Assembly: GCA_947306475.1 (NCBI GenBank)
Contig: CAMZGS010000003.1
Location: 221,299-285,298 of the forward strand
Length of the DNA: 64,000 nt
Direction of reading: 5' to 3'
Source: an uncultured Comamonas sp.
GTDB lineage: Bacteria > Pseudomonadota > Gammaproteobacteria > Burkholderiales > Burkholderiaceae_C
Below the pieces are notes generated by a model. That model saw nothing but the letters and a program-made list of their open reading frames with translations, was not told the DNA's origin and ran no database searches. Position numbers and translations under genes: made by a program. Each line of letters begins with the position of its first letter. The first letter of the stretch is position 1. Positions 44,416-53,526 of this stretch are shown here, in pieces.

Positions 44416-45014
44416 AGCGGCCGGTACTGCATTTGTGGGATCAGCTCTCGCTGTATCTGCCCCTGTTGCTCATGGGCTTCATGGCGCTGGTCAGCTGGTG
44501 GCTGGTGCGCACGGCGCCGGAGCCTGTGCGTCAGGCTGCTGTGGCTCAGGTCAGCGATGAGCCGGACTACAGCCTGCACCAGTTTTCCGTGCAGCAATTT
44601 GATGGTCAGGGCGGGCTGCGCAGCCAGATGTGGGGCGAGCAGGCGCGCCACTACCCCGTGCGCGATGTGCTGGAGGTCGATGCCGTGCGCACGCGCAGCG
44701 TGGGCGAGGATGGCAGCGTGACCACGACCAGCGCGCAGCGCGGCATCAGCAACAGCGACAGCTCCGAGGTGCAGCTGTGGGGACAGGCGCAGGTGCGCCG
44801 CAGCTACGCCAAGGCCGACCAGCCCGATCTGCTGCTGCAGGGGGAGTTCCTTCATGCCTGGACGCAGCAGGAGCGTGTGCGCTCCCATCTGCCGGTGGTG
44901 ATCACGCGCGGCGGCAACCGCTGGACGGGCAATGCCATGGAGTACGACCACCTGGCACAGGTGCTGGAGCTCAAAGGCCAGGTGCGCGGGGTGTTGCAGC
45001 CGCGCGGGCGTTGA
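44412..45014 (+). CDS. lptC: LPS export protein LptC
   Basis: 200 residues: short cytoplasmic N-terminus, one membrane anchor (LSLYLPLLLMGFMALVSWWL), then a periplasmic jellyroll of the OstA/LptC type (YSLHQFSVQQFDGQG, MEYDHLAQVLELKGQVRG). It passes LPS from the LptBFG extractor to LptA. In related bacteria lptA and lptB follow; here the next gene is an RRM protein on the other strand, ten bases away. Confidence 0.92.
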   Translation: MKRPVLHLWDQLSLYLPLLLMGFMALVSWWLVRTAPEPVRQAAVAQVSDEPDYSLHQFSVQQFDGQGGLRSQMWGEQARHYPVRDVLEVDAVRTRSVGEDGSVTTTSAQRGISNSDSSEVQLWGQAQVRRSYAKADQPDLLLQGEFLHAWTQQERVRSHLPVVITRGGNRWTGNAMEYDHLAQVLELKGQVRGVLQPRGR

Positions 45015-45023
45015 GCGGCTGAC

Positions 45024-45437
45024 CTACGTCGCCGCCGGAGTGCCGGGGGTGCGGGAGAGGTTGGGATTGAGGCGGCGCGGGCCCGTGCTGTAGGGGCTGC
45101 GAAAGCCGTTGTCCTTGCGCCCGGCGTAGCCGTTGCTGCGCGGCGCGGCCTCGCTGGGCTGGCTGGCGGGGGGGGAAGGCGGGCGCGGCTGCATCGGTCG
45201 TGCGGCGCTGACCACCAGGTTGCGCCCGCCCAGGGGCTGGCCGTGCAGGGCGCTGATGGCGGCATCGGCCTGGCTTTCTTCCAGCATCTCGACAAAGCCG
45301 AAGCCTTTGGAGCGCCCGGTGTCGCGCTCGAGCATCACCCGGGCGTGGGTGACGGTGCCAAAGGGGGTGAACACTTGTGCCAGCTCGCTATCGCGCACGG
45401 CGTAGGGAAGGTTGCCGACATACAGTCTGTTGCCCAT
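45024..45437 (-). CDS. RRM-domain RNA-binding protein with Pro/Arg-rich tail
   Basis: 137 residues. One RNA-recognition motif occupies residues 1-80: RNP2 LYVGNLPYAV, RNP1 SKGFGFVEM, then DAAISALHGQPLGGRNLVV. The C-terminal tail is rich in Pro, Ser, Arg and Asn, unlike the Gly-rich tail of the adjacent paralogue. Bacterial RRM proteins of this type bind RNA and respond to cold in other groups. A purine-rich sequence (AAGGAGTGG) lies before the ATG. Confidence 0.88.
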   Translation of the reverse strand: MGNRLYVGNLPYAVRDSELAQVFTPFGTVTHARVMLERDTGRSKGFGFVEMLEESQADAAISALHGQPLGGRNLVVSAARPMQPRPPSPPASQPSEAAPRSNGYAGRKDNGFRSPYSTGPRRLNPNLSRTPGTPAAT

Positions 45438-45571
45438 GGGCCACTCCTTAAGAAAACGGCCTGCGCTGCGCAAGGGGGAAGGAAAAAAGGGGGCAGGCAG
45501 GCTGGGGGCATCACAGCACAAGAGACGGGGAAAACCAAGCCGGATTTGCCCGACAGCTGTCGCGCAGCAGA

Positions 45572-45603
45572 GACAAAAAAGGGAGCCCGAAGGGCTCCCT
45601 TTG
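45572..45603 (-). terminator. Terminator after the glycine-rich RRM gene
   Basis: AAAGGGAGCCC (45578-45588) and GGGCTCCCTTT (45592-45602) form a perfect 11-bp stem with a GAA loop. The minus strand continues TTTTT, so it ends the transcript of the gene at 45627-45959 and separates the two RRM genes. Confidence 0.85.
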
Positions 45604-45626
45604 CGCTATCTCAAATCGGGTTGCGA

Positions 45627-45959
45627 TCAGTAGCTGCTGCGGCGGTTGTAGCCACCGCCGTTGCCGCCGCCGAAACCGCCGCCAAAGCCACCGCTGCGGG
45701 GAGGGCGGGGCTCCATGGGGCGGGCCACGTTCACCACCAGATCACGGCCACCGATGTTCTGGCCGTGGGTACCCTGGATGGCGGCCTGGGCTTCGGCATC
45801 GCTGCCCATTTCCACAAAGCCAAAGCCTTTGGAGCGGCCGGTGTCGCGCTCCATCATCACCTTGGCGCTTTGCACTGTGCCGAAGGCGCTGAAGGCCTGT
45901 TGCAGGTCTTGGTCGCGGAAGGAATAAGGCAGGTTGCCTACGTACAATTTGTTGCCCAT
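45627..45959 (-). CDS. RRM-domain RNA-binding protein with Gly-rich tail
   Basis: 110 residues: MGNKLYVGNLPYSFRDQDL (RNP2), SKGFGFVEMG (RNP1), QNIGGRDLVVNVARPMEPRP, then GGFGGGFGGGNGGGYNRRSS. The layout matches cyanobacterial and proteobacterial Rbp-type glycine-rich RNA-binding proteins. It is a close paralogue of the gene at 45024-45437, both on the minus strand but with a terminator between, so each likely has its own promoter. Confidence 0.9.
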   Translation of the reverse strand: MGNKLYVGNLPYSFRDQDLQQAFSAFGTVQSAKVMMERDTGRSKGFGFVEMGSDAEAQAAIQGTHGQNIGGRDLVVNVARPMEPRPPRSGGFGGGFGGGNGGGYNRRSSY

Positions 45960-46176
45960 GTCAGGACTCCTGAAAGAAAAAAAGAAACGCGATGGAGCCC
46001 TGGCCAGAATCACTCAGACACGGTAGAGACGCAAACGCACACGCTCTTGTGCCCATGCACCTGAGAGCGCGGCCATTATCGGGGAAGCTTTCAAGGTCAA
46101 AGACAGTTTTTTGCACAATTCGTGCTCTAAACAACACATGCCCCGTTTACCGCAGGGGCTGTGAGCAAGAGAGACA

Positions 46177-46785
46177 ATGCGCGCCCTTATGGAAGCATTG
46201 TTTTTTTCGACTTTGGTGGTGGCACTGGCCGAGATGGGTGACAAGACCCAGTTGCTGGCCCTGGTGCTGACGGCGCGCTTTCGCCGTCCGTGGCCGATTG
46301 TCCTGGGCATCCTGCTGGCCACCGTGCTCAACCACGCACTGGCTGGGGCCGTGGGGGCCTGGGTGGTGCAATGGCTGGGGCAGGAAGCGCTGCGCTGGGT
46401 GCTGGGCCTGTCCTTCATTGCCATGGCGGTGTGGATGCTGGTGCCCGACAAGCTTGAGGACGACGACAGCGTGCACGGGAACCCCGGCTGGGGGGTGCTC
46501 CTGACCACCACCGTGGCCTTCTTCCTGGCGGAGATGGGCGACAAGACCCAGGTGGCCACCGTCATGCTGGCGGCGCAGTACCAGGCTTTTGTCTGGGTGG
46601 TGGCTGGCACCACGCTGGGCATGCTGCTGGCCAACGCGCCGGTGGTGTGGTGGGGCGACAAGCTGGTGCGCAAGCTGCCCATCCGGCTGGTGCATGGCGC
46701 CTCGGCGCTGATCTTTCTGGTGCTGGGCGTGCTGGCCTTGCTGGGCGATGGTGCGCTACTGGAGGTCAGTCCCGCGCAGCCGTGA
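46177..46785 (+). CDS. GDT1/TMEM165 (UPF0016) family transporter
   Basis: 202 residues with six membrane segments in two repeats, each carrying EMGDKTQ (near residues 20 and 120), the family's cation site. Bacterial members have been shown to export Mn2+; the eukaryotic ones move Ca2+/Mn2+. I looked for a yybP-ykoY Mn riboswitch in the 217-base upstream region and did not see its core. The ATG at 46177 precedes a second one (MEALFF) four codons later. Confidence 0.88.
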   Translation: MRALMEALFFSTLVVALAEMGDKTQLLALVLTARFRRPWPIVLGILLATVLNHALAGAVGAWVVQWLGQEALRWVLGLSFIAMAVWMLVPDKLEDDDSVHGNPGWGVLLTTTVAFFLAEMGDKTQVATVMLAAQYQAFVWVVAGTTLGMLLANAPVVWWGDKLVRKLPIRLVHGASALIFLVLGVLALLGDGALLEVSPAQP

Positions 46786-46850
46786 GGCTTTGCAGCCGGC
46801 AGCCTGCGTGCGCCCGAGGCGCTGGCATAATGGCCGCTTCACTTTTCTTC

Positions 46851-46903
46851 ATGCGCCGATTTGCTTGAGCTTGCGGGCGCTTTATAAATCCAGCTAAAAA
46901 CCC
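46851..46903 (+). promoter_or_regulatory. SAM-II riboswitch (metA-type aptamer) before metX
   Basis: The sequence follows the SAM-II consensus: GCGCC (46853-46857) pairs with GGCGC (46876-46880) as P1; GATTT is L1; TTTATAAAT follows the stem; AGCT in the loop (46868-46871) can pair with AGCT at 46892-46895 as the pseudoknot, followed by AAAAA. Placement 57 bases before metX fits its known gene association. On SAM binding the pseudoknot would lower metX expression. Assigned from memory of the consensus. Confidence 0.8.
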
Positions 46904-46924
46904 GTCCGACGAACACATGCATCG

Positions 46925-46959
46925 ACCCGGCCTCGTTTTTAGCGAGGTCGGGTTTTTTT
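46925..46959 (+). terminator. Terminator hairpin at the metX start
   Basis: CCCGGCCTCG (46926-46935) pairs with CGAGGTCGGG (46943-46952), one G-T wobble, followed by seven T that run directly into the metX ATG. The only plausible SD, GAGG at 46944-46947, lies in the right arm. It may act as terminator, as an RBS-masking hairpin, or both, under the SAM-II aptamer. Confidence 0.8.
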
Positions 46960-48087
46960 ATGTCCTTCATCGCTACCCCCCAATCCATGCACTTTCCGGA
47001 TGCGCTGCCGCTGCAAAGCGGCGCCAGCATCCGTGATTACCACCTGGCCTACGAAACCTACGGCCAGCTCAACGCCGACCAGTCCAACGCCGTGCTGGTG
47101 TGCCATGCGCTCAATGCCTCGCACCACGTGGCCGGTTACTACCCCGGTGAAGAGAAAAGCACCGGCTGGTGGGACAACATGATCGGCCCCGGAAAGCCGG
47201 TGGATACGGACAAGTTCTTCGTCATCGGCGTCAACAACCTGGGCTCGTGCTTCGGCTCCACCGGGCCGATGCACATCAACCCCGACACGGGCCGGGTGTA
47301 CGGCGCCGACTTCCCCGTGGTCACGGTGGAAGACTGGGTCAACGCCCAGGCACGCCTGCTCGATCGTCTGGGCATCCAGCGGCTGGCTGCCGTGCTGGGC
47401 GGCAGCCTGGGCGGCATGCAGGCGCTGAGCTGGACGCTGCAATACCCCGAACGCATGCGCCACGCCGTGGTGGTGGCCAGCGCGCCCAATCTGACGGCGG
47501 AAAACATCGCCTTCAACGAAGTGGCGCGCCGTGCCATCGTCACCGACCCGGACTTTCATGGCGGCAACTTCTACCAGCATGGCGTGATTCCGCAGCGCGG
47601 CCTGCGCATTGCGCGCATGATCGGTCACATCACCTACCTGTCCGACGACGTGATGAACCAGAAGTTTGGCCGTCAGCTGCGCGAGGGTCTGGAGCTGAAA
47701 TACAGCACGCAGGACATCGAGTTCCAGATCGAAAGCTACCTGCGTTACCAGGGCGACAAGTTCAGCAGCTACTTCGATGCCAACACCTATCTGCTCATCA
47801 CGCGCGCGCTGGACTACTTCGATCCGGCGCGCCGCTATGGTGGGCAGCTGTCGCAGGCGCTCAAGGTGGCAAGCGCCAGGTTCCTGCTGGTGAGCTTCAC
47901 CACCGACTGGCGCTTTGCCCCGGCGCGCTCGCGCGAGATCGTCAAGGCGCTGCTGGACAACGGCCTGCAAGTCAGCTACGCGGAGATCGACGCCCCCCAC
48001 GGGCACGATGCCTTCTTGCTGGATGACCCGCGCTACATGAGCGTCATGCGCTCTTATTTTGAGAACATTGCCAAGGAGGTCGCATGA
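46960..48087 (+). CDS. metX: Homoserine O-acyltransferase (acetyl/succinyl)
   Basis: 375 residues of the alpha/beta hydrolase fold. Nucleophile elbow [10 protein letters not shown] with Ser149; oxyanion loop [13 protein letters not shown]; catalytic His in PHGHDAFLL near 350. It acylates homoserine in methionine synthesis; acetyl versus succinyl use is not settled by these motifs. Translationally coupled to metW (four-base overlap) and preceded by a SAM-II aptamer and hairpin. The start ATG at 46960 fits the riboswitch spacing. Confidence 0.94.
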   Translation: MSFIATPQSMHFPDALPLQSGASIRDYHLAYETYGQLNADQSNAVLVCHALNASHHVAGYYPGEEKSTGWWDNMIGPGKPVDTDKFFVIGVNNLGSCFGSTGPMHINPDTGRVYGADFPVVTVEDWVNAQARLLDRLGIQRLAAVLGGSLGGMQALSWTLQYPERMRHAVVVASAPNLTAENIAFNEVARRAIVTDPDFHGGNFYQHGVIPQRGLRIARMIGHITYLSDDVMNQKFGRQLREGLELKYSTQDIEFQIESYLRYQGDKFSSYFDANTYLLITRALDYFDPARRYGGQLSQALKVASARFLLVSFTTDWRFAPARSREIVKALLDNGLQVSYAEIDAPHGHDAFLLDDPRYMSVMRSYFENIAKEVA

Positions 48088-48668
48088 GCAGCAAAGCCAC
48101 CATGCAAGCCATTGCCGCCCTGGTGCCCCAGGGGGCGCGCGTACTGGACCTGGGCTGTGGTGATGGCTCTTTCCTGGCCCTGCTGCAACAGGAGCGCGGC
48201 TGCACCGGCTACGGCGTGGAGCTGGACGACGCCAACGTGCTGGCCTGCGTGCGCCGGGGTGTGAGCGTGTTGCAGCTCAACCTGGAAGACGGCCTGGCCA
48301 TGTTCGAGGACAACAGCTTCGACGTGGTGCTGCAGATCGACACCCTGCAACACCTGCGCAATGCCGAAACCATGTTGCAGGAGACAGCGCGCATCGGCCG
48401 CGCCGGCATCGTCGCCTTCCCCAACTTTGCGCACTGGCCCAACCGCCTGTCCGTGCTGCGCGGGCGCATGCCGGTGACGCGCCACCTGCCCTACCAGTGG
48501 TACGACACGCCCAACATCCGCGTGGGCACGTTCAAGGACTTTGAGGTGCTGGCGCGCAAGAACCGCCTGCGCATCCTGGACTCGTTTGGTCTGGACAACG
48601 GTCAGGTGGTGCGCCGCCTGCCCAACCTGCTGGCCAGCCGCGCCGTGTTCCACTTCGAGCGCCACTAA
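48084..48668 (+). CDS. metW: Methionine biosynthesis protein MetW
   Basis: 194 residues, a methyltransferase-like fold with [18 protein letters not shown] near 18 and [11 protein letters not shown] near 113, the latter specific to MetW. It forms a functional pair with MetX in betaproteobacteria. It overlaps metX by four bases, so both answer to the same leader. A family repeat follows its stop. Confidence 0.92.
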   Translation: MSSKATMQAIAALVPQGARVLDLGCGDGSFLALLQQERGCTGYGVELDDANVLACVRRGVSVLQLNLEDGLAMFEDNSFDVVLQIDTLQHLRNAETMLQETARIGRAGIVAFPNFAHWPNRLSVLRGRMPVTRHLPYQWYDTPNIRVGTFKDFEVLARKNRLRILDSFGLDNGQVVRRLPNLLASRAVFHFERH

Positions 48669-48671
48669 GCC

Positions 48672-48771
48672 GTTATCAAAAACCAGAGCTGCAGGCGCGC
48701 ACTAGGCAATATTTTCGGCATGAAAATGCTTTGAAATCCACAACTGGTAAGCGCAAGCAGCTCATTTTTTA
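48672..48771. repeat. Intergenic inverted repeat, family copy 9
   Basis: CCAGAGCTGCAGGCGCGC (48683-48700) faces GCGCAAGCAGCTCATTTTTT (48751-48770). The inner arms are degraded (CATGAAAATGC and TTGAAATCC). It fills the gap between metW and hyi and may end the metXW transcript. Confidence 0.65.
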
Positions 48772-48780
48772 ACTGTCATC

Positions 48781-49608
48781 ATGCCCCGCTTTGCCGCCAA
48801 CCTGAGCCTGATGTACCCCGAGCTGCCCTTCCTGCAGCGCTTTGCCGCCGCGGCGGCCGATGGTTTTGCGGGCGTGGAATACCTGTTCCCTTACGCCCAC
48901 AGCGCCGCCGAGCTGGCAGCCATCCTGCGCGACCATGGCTTGCAGCAGGTGCTGTTCAACGCCCCGCCTGGTGGCCGGACCCTGAGCGAAATGGCCAGCG
49001 CCTGGGATGCGGGAGCGCGCGGCAGCCTGTGTCTGGCAGGTGCAGAGCATGAAGCCGCCTTCCGCGCCGGGGTGTTGCAGGCGCTGGACTATGCCGCGGC
49101 GCTGGGCTGCCCACGCATCCACCTGATGAGCGGCGTGCTGCCTGCCGGGCAAGGCTGGCAGGGCGTGCAGGGCATGGTGCAGGAACGCCTGCACTGGGCG
49201 CTGCAACAGGCGCAGGGCAGCGGCGTGACCTATCTGCTCGAACCCATCAACCAGCGCGACATGCCTGGCTATGCCCTGTCCTGCCAGGCGCAGGCGCACG
49301 ACCTGGTGCAGGCCATCCACCACCCGCAGCTGCAGGTGCAGATGGACCTGTACCACTGCCAGATCATGGAAGGCGACCTGGCCACCAGACTGCGTCAGTA
49401 CCTGCCCACGGGGCGCGTGGGGCATATCCAGATCGCCGGCGTGCCCGAGCGCCATGAGCCCGACAGCGGCGAAGTGCACTATCCCTATCTGTTTGCTCTG
49501 CTGGACGAGCTGGGCTACAGCGGCTGGGTCGGCTGCGAATACCGCCCACGTGCCGGCACCAGTGCCGGGCTGGGCTGGCTGCGTGCGGCCACGGCGTCAT
49601 CGGCCTGA
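48781..49608 (+). CDS. hyi: Hydroxypyruvate isomerase family protein
   Basis: 275 residues of the xylose-isomerase-like TIM barrel. MPRFAANLSLMYPELPFLQRF is the classical Hyi start; YLLEPINQRDMPGY holds the active-site Glu, VQMDLYHCQIMEGDL and GCEYRPRAGTSAGLGWL follow. Hyi interconverts hydroxypyruvate and tartronate semialdehyde. Glyoxylate genes are absent, so the physiological substrate is inferred. Confidence 0.9.
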   Translation: MPRFAANLSLMYPELPFLQRFAAAAADGFAGVEYLFPYAHSAAELAAILRDHGLQQVLFNAPPGGRTLSEMASAWDAGARGSLCLAGAEHEAAFRAGVLQALDYAAALGCPRIHLMSGVLPAGQGWQGVQGMVQERLHWALQQAQGSGVTYLLEPINQRDMPGYALSCQAQAHDLVQAIHHPQLQVQMDLYHCQIMEGDLATRLRQYLPTGRVGHIQIAGVPERHEPDSGEVHYPYLFALLDELGYSGWVGCEYRPRAGTSAGLGWLRAATASSA

Positions 49609-49624
49609 CTGCCACAAAGAGCCG

Positions 49625-49716
49625 AAAAAAATAGCGGCTGCCGCTTGCCCAGCTTCGGTTTCCAGGAGTTTTCCTTGTGAAACCGTTGCCTGGCCGGAGG
49701 CAGCCGCTATTTTTTT
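49625..49716. terminator. Long inverted repeat between hyi and purC
   Basis: AAAAAAATAGCGGCTGCC (49625-49642) pairs perfectly over 18 bp with GGCAGCCGCTATTTTTTT (49699-49716). Inside, CGGTTTC (49656-49662) can pair with GAAACCG (49679-49685). The outer/inner layout mirrors the family repeats, but arm sequences differ, so I list it as a terminator and possible distant family member. It ends both convergent genes. Confidence 0.75.
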
Positions 49717-49726
49717 ATGTAGATCC

Positions 49727-50647
49727 TCAGGCCGTCAGACGCTGCAGAGCCTCGCGATATTTGGCAGCGGTCTTTTCGATCACTTCCTGCGGCACGCGCG
49801 GGGCGGGGGGCTTCTTGTCCCAGGGCTTGCCGTTGACCTTGGCCTGCTCCAGCCAGTCGCGCACAAACTGCTTGTCGAAGCTGGGCGGGTTCACGCCGGC
49901 CTTGAGCGCGTCCTCATAGCCTTCCACGGGCCAGTAGCGCGAGCTGTCGGGCGTCAGCACCTCGTCCATCAGCACCAGGGTGCCGTCTTCGGTCAGGCCA
50001 AACTCGAACTTGGTGTCGGCAATGATCATGCCTTTTTCCAGGGCGATGGCAGCTGCCTCGGTGTACAGGCGCAGGGCGGTGTCGCGAATTTGTGCGGCCA
50101 GCTGCTCGCCGACCATCTCCACGGTGCGCTCGTAGGTGATGTTTTCATCGTGGTCGCCCACTTCGGCCTTGGCAGCCGGGGTGTAGATGGGCTCGGGCAG
50201 CTTGGCGGCATTGGTCAGGCCGGGGGGCAGGGGCACGCCGCAGACCGACTGGGTCTGCTGGTATTCCTTCCAGCCGCTGCCAGCCAGGTAGCCACGCACC
50301 ACAGCCTCGATCAGCACGGGCTTGAGGCGCTTGACCAGCATGGAGCGGCCTTGCACCTGGGGCACCTCCTGCGGCGTCACCACCGATTCGGGGGATTCGC
50401 CCGTCAGGTGGTTGGGGCAGATGTGGGACAGCTTGTCGAACCAGAACAGCGCCATCTGCGTCAGCAGCACGCCCTTGCCAGGGATGGGCTCGCCCATGAT
50501 GACGTCGAAGGCGGAGAGGCGATCGCTGGCCACCATGAGGATACGGTCGTCCCCCACCGCGTAGTTGTCGCGCACCTTGCCGCGGGCCAGCAGGGGCAAC
50601 GAGGAAATGTTGGAGGTGTGCAGGGCACTGGGACTGGACTGGGTCAT
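49727..50647 (-). CDS. purC: Phosphoribosylaminoimidazole-succinocarboxamide synthase
   Basis: 306 residues from the ATG at 50647, the size of the longer PurC group. [24 protein letters not shown] at the N-terminus (in two stretches) is the SAICAR synthetase signature 1 region; [15 protein letters not shown] is signature 2; SSRYWPVE follows. It joins aspartate to CAIR in purine synthesis. Single gene, convergent with hyi. Confidence 0.95.
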   Translation of the reverse strand: MTQSSPSALHTSNISSLPLLARGKVRDNYAVGDDRILMVASDRLSAFDVIMGEPIPGKGVLLTQMALFWFDKLSHICPNHLTGESPESVVTPQEVPQVQGRSMLVKRLKPVLIEAVVRGYLAGSGWKEYQQTQSVCGVPLPPGLTNAAKLPEPIYTPAAKAEVGDHDENITYERTVEMVGEQLAAQIRDTALRLYTEAAAIALEKGMIIADTKFEFGLTEDGTLVLMDEVLTPDSSRYWPVEGYEDALKAGVNPPSFDKQFVRDWLEQAKVNGKPWDKKPPAPRVPQEVIEKTAAKYREALQRLTA

Positions 50648-50780
50648 GACAGGCAAACCGAGGGTATGAAATAAGGCAGACAAAGAAACGTACCGCCACA
50701 AAAAGAGCATGGCGGCCAACCGGGCATTCTAGTAGCCTCGGGCGGTCCTGTTTGTGGGTGCGAATGCGACACTTGCGCAG

Positions 50781-50873
50781 GTACCCCTCGGGGAAAATCC
50801 GACTTGTGGTTGCAATTAAGCGGATTTGGGTACATTCTTGACCCTTGGCCGCCCGCAAGGGGGCTTTTCTTTT
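50781..50873 (+). promoter_or_regulatory. Structured leader and terminator-like hairpin before ptsN
   Basis: GTACCC plus AAATCCG (50781-50786, 50795-50801) pair with CGGATTTGGGTAC (50821-50833), a 13-bp stem with one eight-base bulge. A GC-rich hairpin follows (GGCCGCCC and GGGGGCT around 50847-50865) and ends in TTTTCTTTT, 18 bases before the ptsN ATG. This is the layout of an attenuator, or of a small RNA ending there. Confidence 0.5.
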
Positions 50874-50891
50874 CGTACGCGTGCAGCATTA

Positions 50892-51377
50892 ATGACGGAA
50901 CCCATGAATCGCCTTGCCTCCATCTTGCCGTCCACCCAGGTTCTTGTAGGAGTGGACGCCACCAGCAAAAAACGCGCCTTTGAAGAGGCGGGTTTGTTGT
51001 TTGAGGGTTTGCACGGCCTCTCGCGTGCCCTGATCACCGACAGCCTGTTTGCGCGCGAGCGCCTGGGCTCCACTGGCCTGGGCCATGGTGTTGCCATTCC
51101 GCATGGCCGTATCAAGGGACTCAAATCGCCCATGGCCGCAGTCTTCCAGCTGGTGCGCCCCATTGGCTTTGACGCGCCCGATGAGCAGCCGGTCAGCCTG
51201 CTGATCTTCCTGCTGGTGCCGGAGGCAGCCACCCAGCAGCACCTGGAAGTGCTGTCGGAAATTGCCGAGCTGCTGAGCAACAGCGAGCTGCGTGAAGCGC
51301 TCAAGACCACCACCGACGCCGCCGCCCTGCACGCCCTGATTGCCAACTGGCAATCGTCCTCTTCCAGCGCCGCCTGA
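50892..51377 (+). CDS. ptsN: PTS EIIA-Ntr, nitrogen regulatory protein
   Basis: 161 residues from the ATG at 50892; a second ATG at 50904 (MNRLASILP) matches the usual family start and may be the true one. One PTS EIIA type-2 domain with [13 protein letters not shown], where His71 is the phosphorylation site. It regulates K+ and nitrogen-related functions in response to PTS-Ntr phosphorylation. It is followed after 41 bases by hprK, and rpoN/hpf do not precede it here. Confidence 0.92.
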   Translation: MTEPMNRLASILPSTQVLVGVDATSKKRAFEEAGLLFEGLHGLSRALITDSLFARERLGSTGLGHGVAIPHGRIKGLKSPMAAVFQLVRPIGFDAPDEQPVSLLIFLLVPEAATQQHLEVLSEIAELLSNSELREALKTTTDAAALHALIANWQSSSSSAA

Positions 51378-51417
51378 GCTCTGCTGCACGAGCGGCCTCC
51401 GGTCTTTCCCCACTGCC

Positions 51418-52374
51418 ATGCGCCATAAAGCCATCAACGCCGACAAACTGTTTGACGCCTTCCGCGACTCCCTGGGCTGGCAGTGGCAGGCCGGTCACGG
51501 CAATCCCGAGCGGCGCTTCGATGAAATGGCCGTGCGCTCGGCGCGCTCGGGCGCCGATCTGGTGGGTTACCTCAACTACATCCACCCCTATCGCCTGCAG
51601 GTGCTGGGCGAGCGCGAAATCGCGTATCTGACCAATGCCACCGACGCCGATTGCGAACGCCGTGTGGCCCGCATCACCAGCCTGGAGCCGCCGGTGCTGG
51701 TGCTGGCCGACGGGCAGACCGCCCCGCCGCAGCTGATTGCCATGTGCGAGAGCGCGCACATTCCCCTGTTCTCCACCGACGAGGCAGCGGCCTTTGTCAT
51801 CGACGTGCTGCGCGCCTACCTGTCCAAGCACTTTGCCGACCGCACTACGGTGCACGGCGTGTTCATGGACATTCTGGGGCTGGGCGTGCTCATCACGGGG
51901 GAATCCGGTCTGGGCAAGAGCGAGCTGGGGCTGGAGCTGATCACGCGCGGCCATGGCCTGGTGGCCGACGACGCTGTGGATCTGCACCGCATCAACCAGA
52001 CAACGATTGAAGGTCGCTGCCCCGAGCTGCTGCAAAACCTGCTGGAAGTGCGCGGCATTGGCCTGCTGGACATTCGCGCCATCTTTGGCGAGACGGCGGT
52101 GCGGCGCAAGATGCGCCTGAAACTCATCGTGCACCTGGTGCGCAAGGAAACCATGGAACGCGACTACGAGCGCCTGCCGCAGGCGCCGCTGACGCAGGAC
52201 GTGCTGGGCGTGCCCGTCCACAAGGTGGTGGTGCAGGTGGTGGCCGGGCGCAACATGGCGGTGCTGGTGGAAGCTGCCGTGCGCAGCACCATCCTGCAAT
52301 TGCGCGGCATCGACACCTATCAGGAATTCGTGGATCGTCAGCGCTCGGCCATGGCGCGCGACGCGGGCGCCTGA
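51418..52374 (+). CDS. hprK: HPr kinase/phosphorylase
   Basis: 318 residues. Walker A GESGLGKS at 161-168, the HPrK motif [17 protein letters not shown] near 176, and [16 protein letters not shown] near 209 are all present. It phosphorylates Ser46 of HPr with ATP or pyrophosphate and reverses it, using the HPr encoded at 15 kb. Downstream of ptsN in the same direction. In betaproteobacteria it couples PTS state to metabolism and cell envelope genes. Confidence 0.95.
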   Translation: MRHKAINADKLFDAFRDSLGWQWQAGHGNPERRFDEMAVRSARSGADLVGYLNYIHPYRLQVLGEREIAYLTNATDADCERRVARITSLEPPVLVLADGQTAPPQLIAMCESAHIPLFSTDEAAAFVIDVLRAYLSKHFADRTTVHGVFMDILGLGVLITGESGLGKSELGLELITRGHGLVADDAVDLHRINQTTIEGRCPELLQNLLEVRGIGLLDIRAIFGETAVRRKMRLKLIVHLVRKETMERDYERLPQAPLTQDVLGVPVHKVVVQVVAGRNMAVLVEAAVRSTILQLRGIDTYQEFVDRQRSAMARDAGA

Positions 52375-52440
52375 TTCGCCCGATGGCCGCCCGGCAACTG
52401 CCCGGGGGCGGAAGTGGAGGAGGGGGCGCTTCAGCGACTC

Positions 52441-52875
52441 TTACGCGGTGGCGGCAGCCTTTTGCAGGCAGCTGGCACAAATGCCGTACAACGACATGGA
52501 GTGGTCCTGGATGTTCCAGCCCAGGCGCTGCGCCACCATCTGCTGGCGCTTTTCGATCTCGGGGTCGTAAAACTCCTCCACCTTGCCGCAGCTGGTGCAG
52601 ACCAGGTGGTCGTGGTGCTGACCCTCATTGAGTTCGTACACTGCCTTGCCACTCTCAAAGTTGCTGCGCAGCAGGATGCCGGCCTGCTCGAACTGCATCA
52701 GCACGCGGTACACGGTCGCCAGGCCGATGTCGGAGCGCTCGTCCAGCAGAACCCGGAATACATCCTCGGCCGTCATGTGGCGCTGCTTGCCCGTCTGAAA
52801 GATCTCCAGGATCTTCAGGCGCGGCAAAGTGGCTTTCAGGCCGGTACTTTTGAGGTTGTCGATGTTGTTTTGCAT
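52441..52875 (-). CDS. fur: Ferric uptake regulator
   Basis: 144 residues from the ATG at 52875. N-terminal winged helix ([39 protein letters not shown]), then the metal-binding HHDH at 87-90, CTSC (Cys93, Cys96) and the second zinc pair CASC near 133-136. It represses iron-uptake genes when bound to Fe2+. Divergent from bamE with only 36 bases between starts, the classical fur-bamE arrangement. Confidence 0.95.
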   Translation of the reverse strand: MQNNIDNLKSTGLKATLPRLKILEIFQTGKQRHMTAEDVFRVLLDERSDIGLATVYRVLMQFEQAGILLRSNFESGKAVYELNEGQHHDHLVCTSCGKVEEFYDPEIEKRQQMVAQRLGWNIQDHSMSLYGICASCLQKAAATA

Positions 52876-52911
52876 ACAATGGTCCGCATCATATCCGTCT
52901 CTGTATTTCCC

Positions 52912-53481
52912 ATGCATGTACCAGATCGTTGCCGCTTGCAAACGGCCTTAGCCCTTGCCTTGCCCCTTGTTTTGGCAGCGTGCAGCAGCGTTGGTGACGC
53001 TACGCGCAGCACCATGCACAAGCTCACCCCCTACAAGGTGGAGGTGGTGCAGGGCAACTTTGTCTCCCGGGAGCAGGTGCAGGCACTGCAACGCGGCATG
53101 AGCCGCCAGCAGGTGCGCGAGATTCTGGGGACGCCTCTGGTGACCAGTGTCTTCCATGCCGATCGCTGGGAGTACGTCTTCACCATCAAGCGCAAGGGCG
53201 TCTCCGAGCAGACGCGCAAGCTGACGGTGTTCTTCCAGGGCGATCTGCTGGAGCGGGTCGAGGGCGATGAAATGCCCTCCGAGGCGGAGTTCGTGGCCAC
53301 TCTGGGCAAGTCCCAGGGCAAGCTGAAGATCCCGCAGCTGGAGGCCACGGAAGAGCAACTGGCCAGGCACCCTGGCCACCAGGAGCAACAGGCGGCCAGA
53401 CGCGCATCAGCGGCCGCCGAGACCGGCAGCGCCGAGGTTGCCCCCGGCAGCCGCAGCTACCCGCCGCTGGAGCGCCAGTAA
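52912..53481 (+). CDS. bamE: Outer-membrane assembly lipoprotein BamE
   Basis: 189 residues with a lipoprotein signal ending LVLAAC (Cys24). The SmpA/OmlA domain follows: [44 protein letters not shown]. It is a subunit of the BAM complex that folds outer-membrane proteins. A Glu/Gln/Ala-rich C-terminal extension of about 60 residues is longer than in E. coli (113 residues). Confidence 0.93.
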   Translation: MHVPDRCRLQTALALALPLVLAACSSVGDATRSTMHKLTPYKVEVVQGNFVSREQVQALQRGMSRQQVREILGTPLVTSVFHADRWEYVFTIKRKGVSEQTRKLTVFFQGDLLERVEGDEMPSEAEFVATLGKSQGKLKIPQLEATEEQLARHPGHQEQQAARRASAAAETGSAEVAPGSRSYPPLERQ

Positions 53482-53526
53482 CGCGCCTGCCACTTTTTTG
53501 ATCGTCCCTGACATTTTTTCTGTCCC

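Noticed and set aside
46014..46176. yybP-ykoY Mn riboswitch before the GDT1-type gene
   Set aside because: Family association made me look, but the conserved GGGGAGUA-type core and the paired distal motif are not evident.
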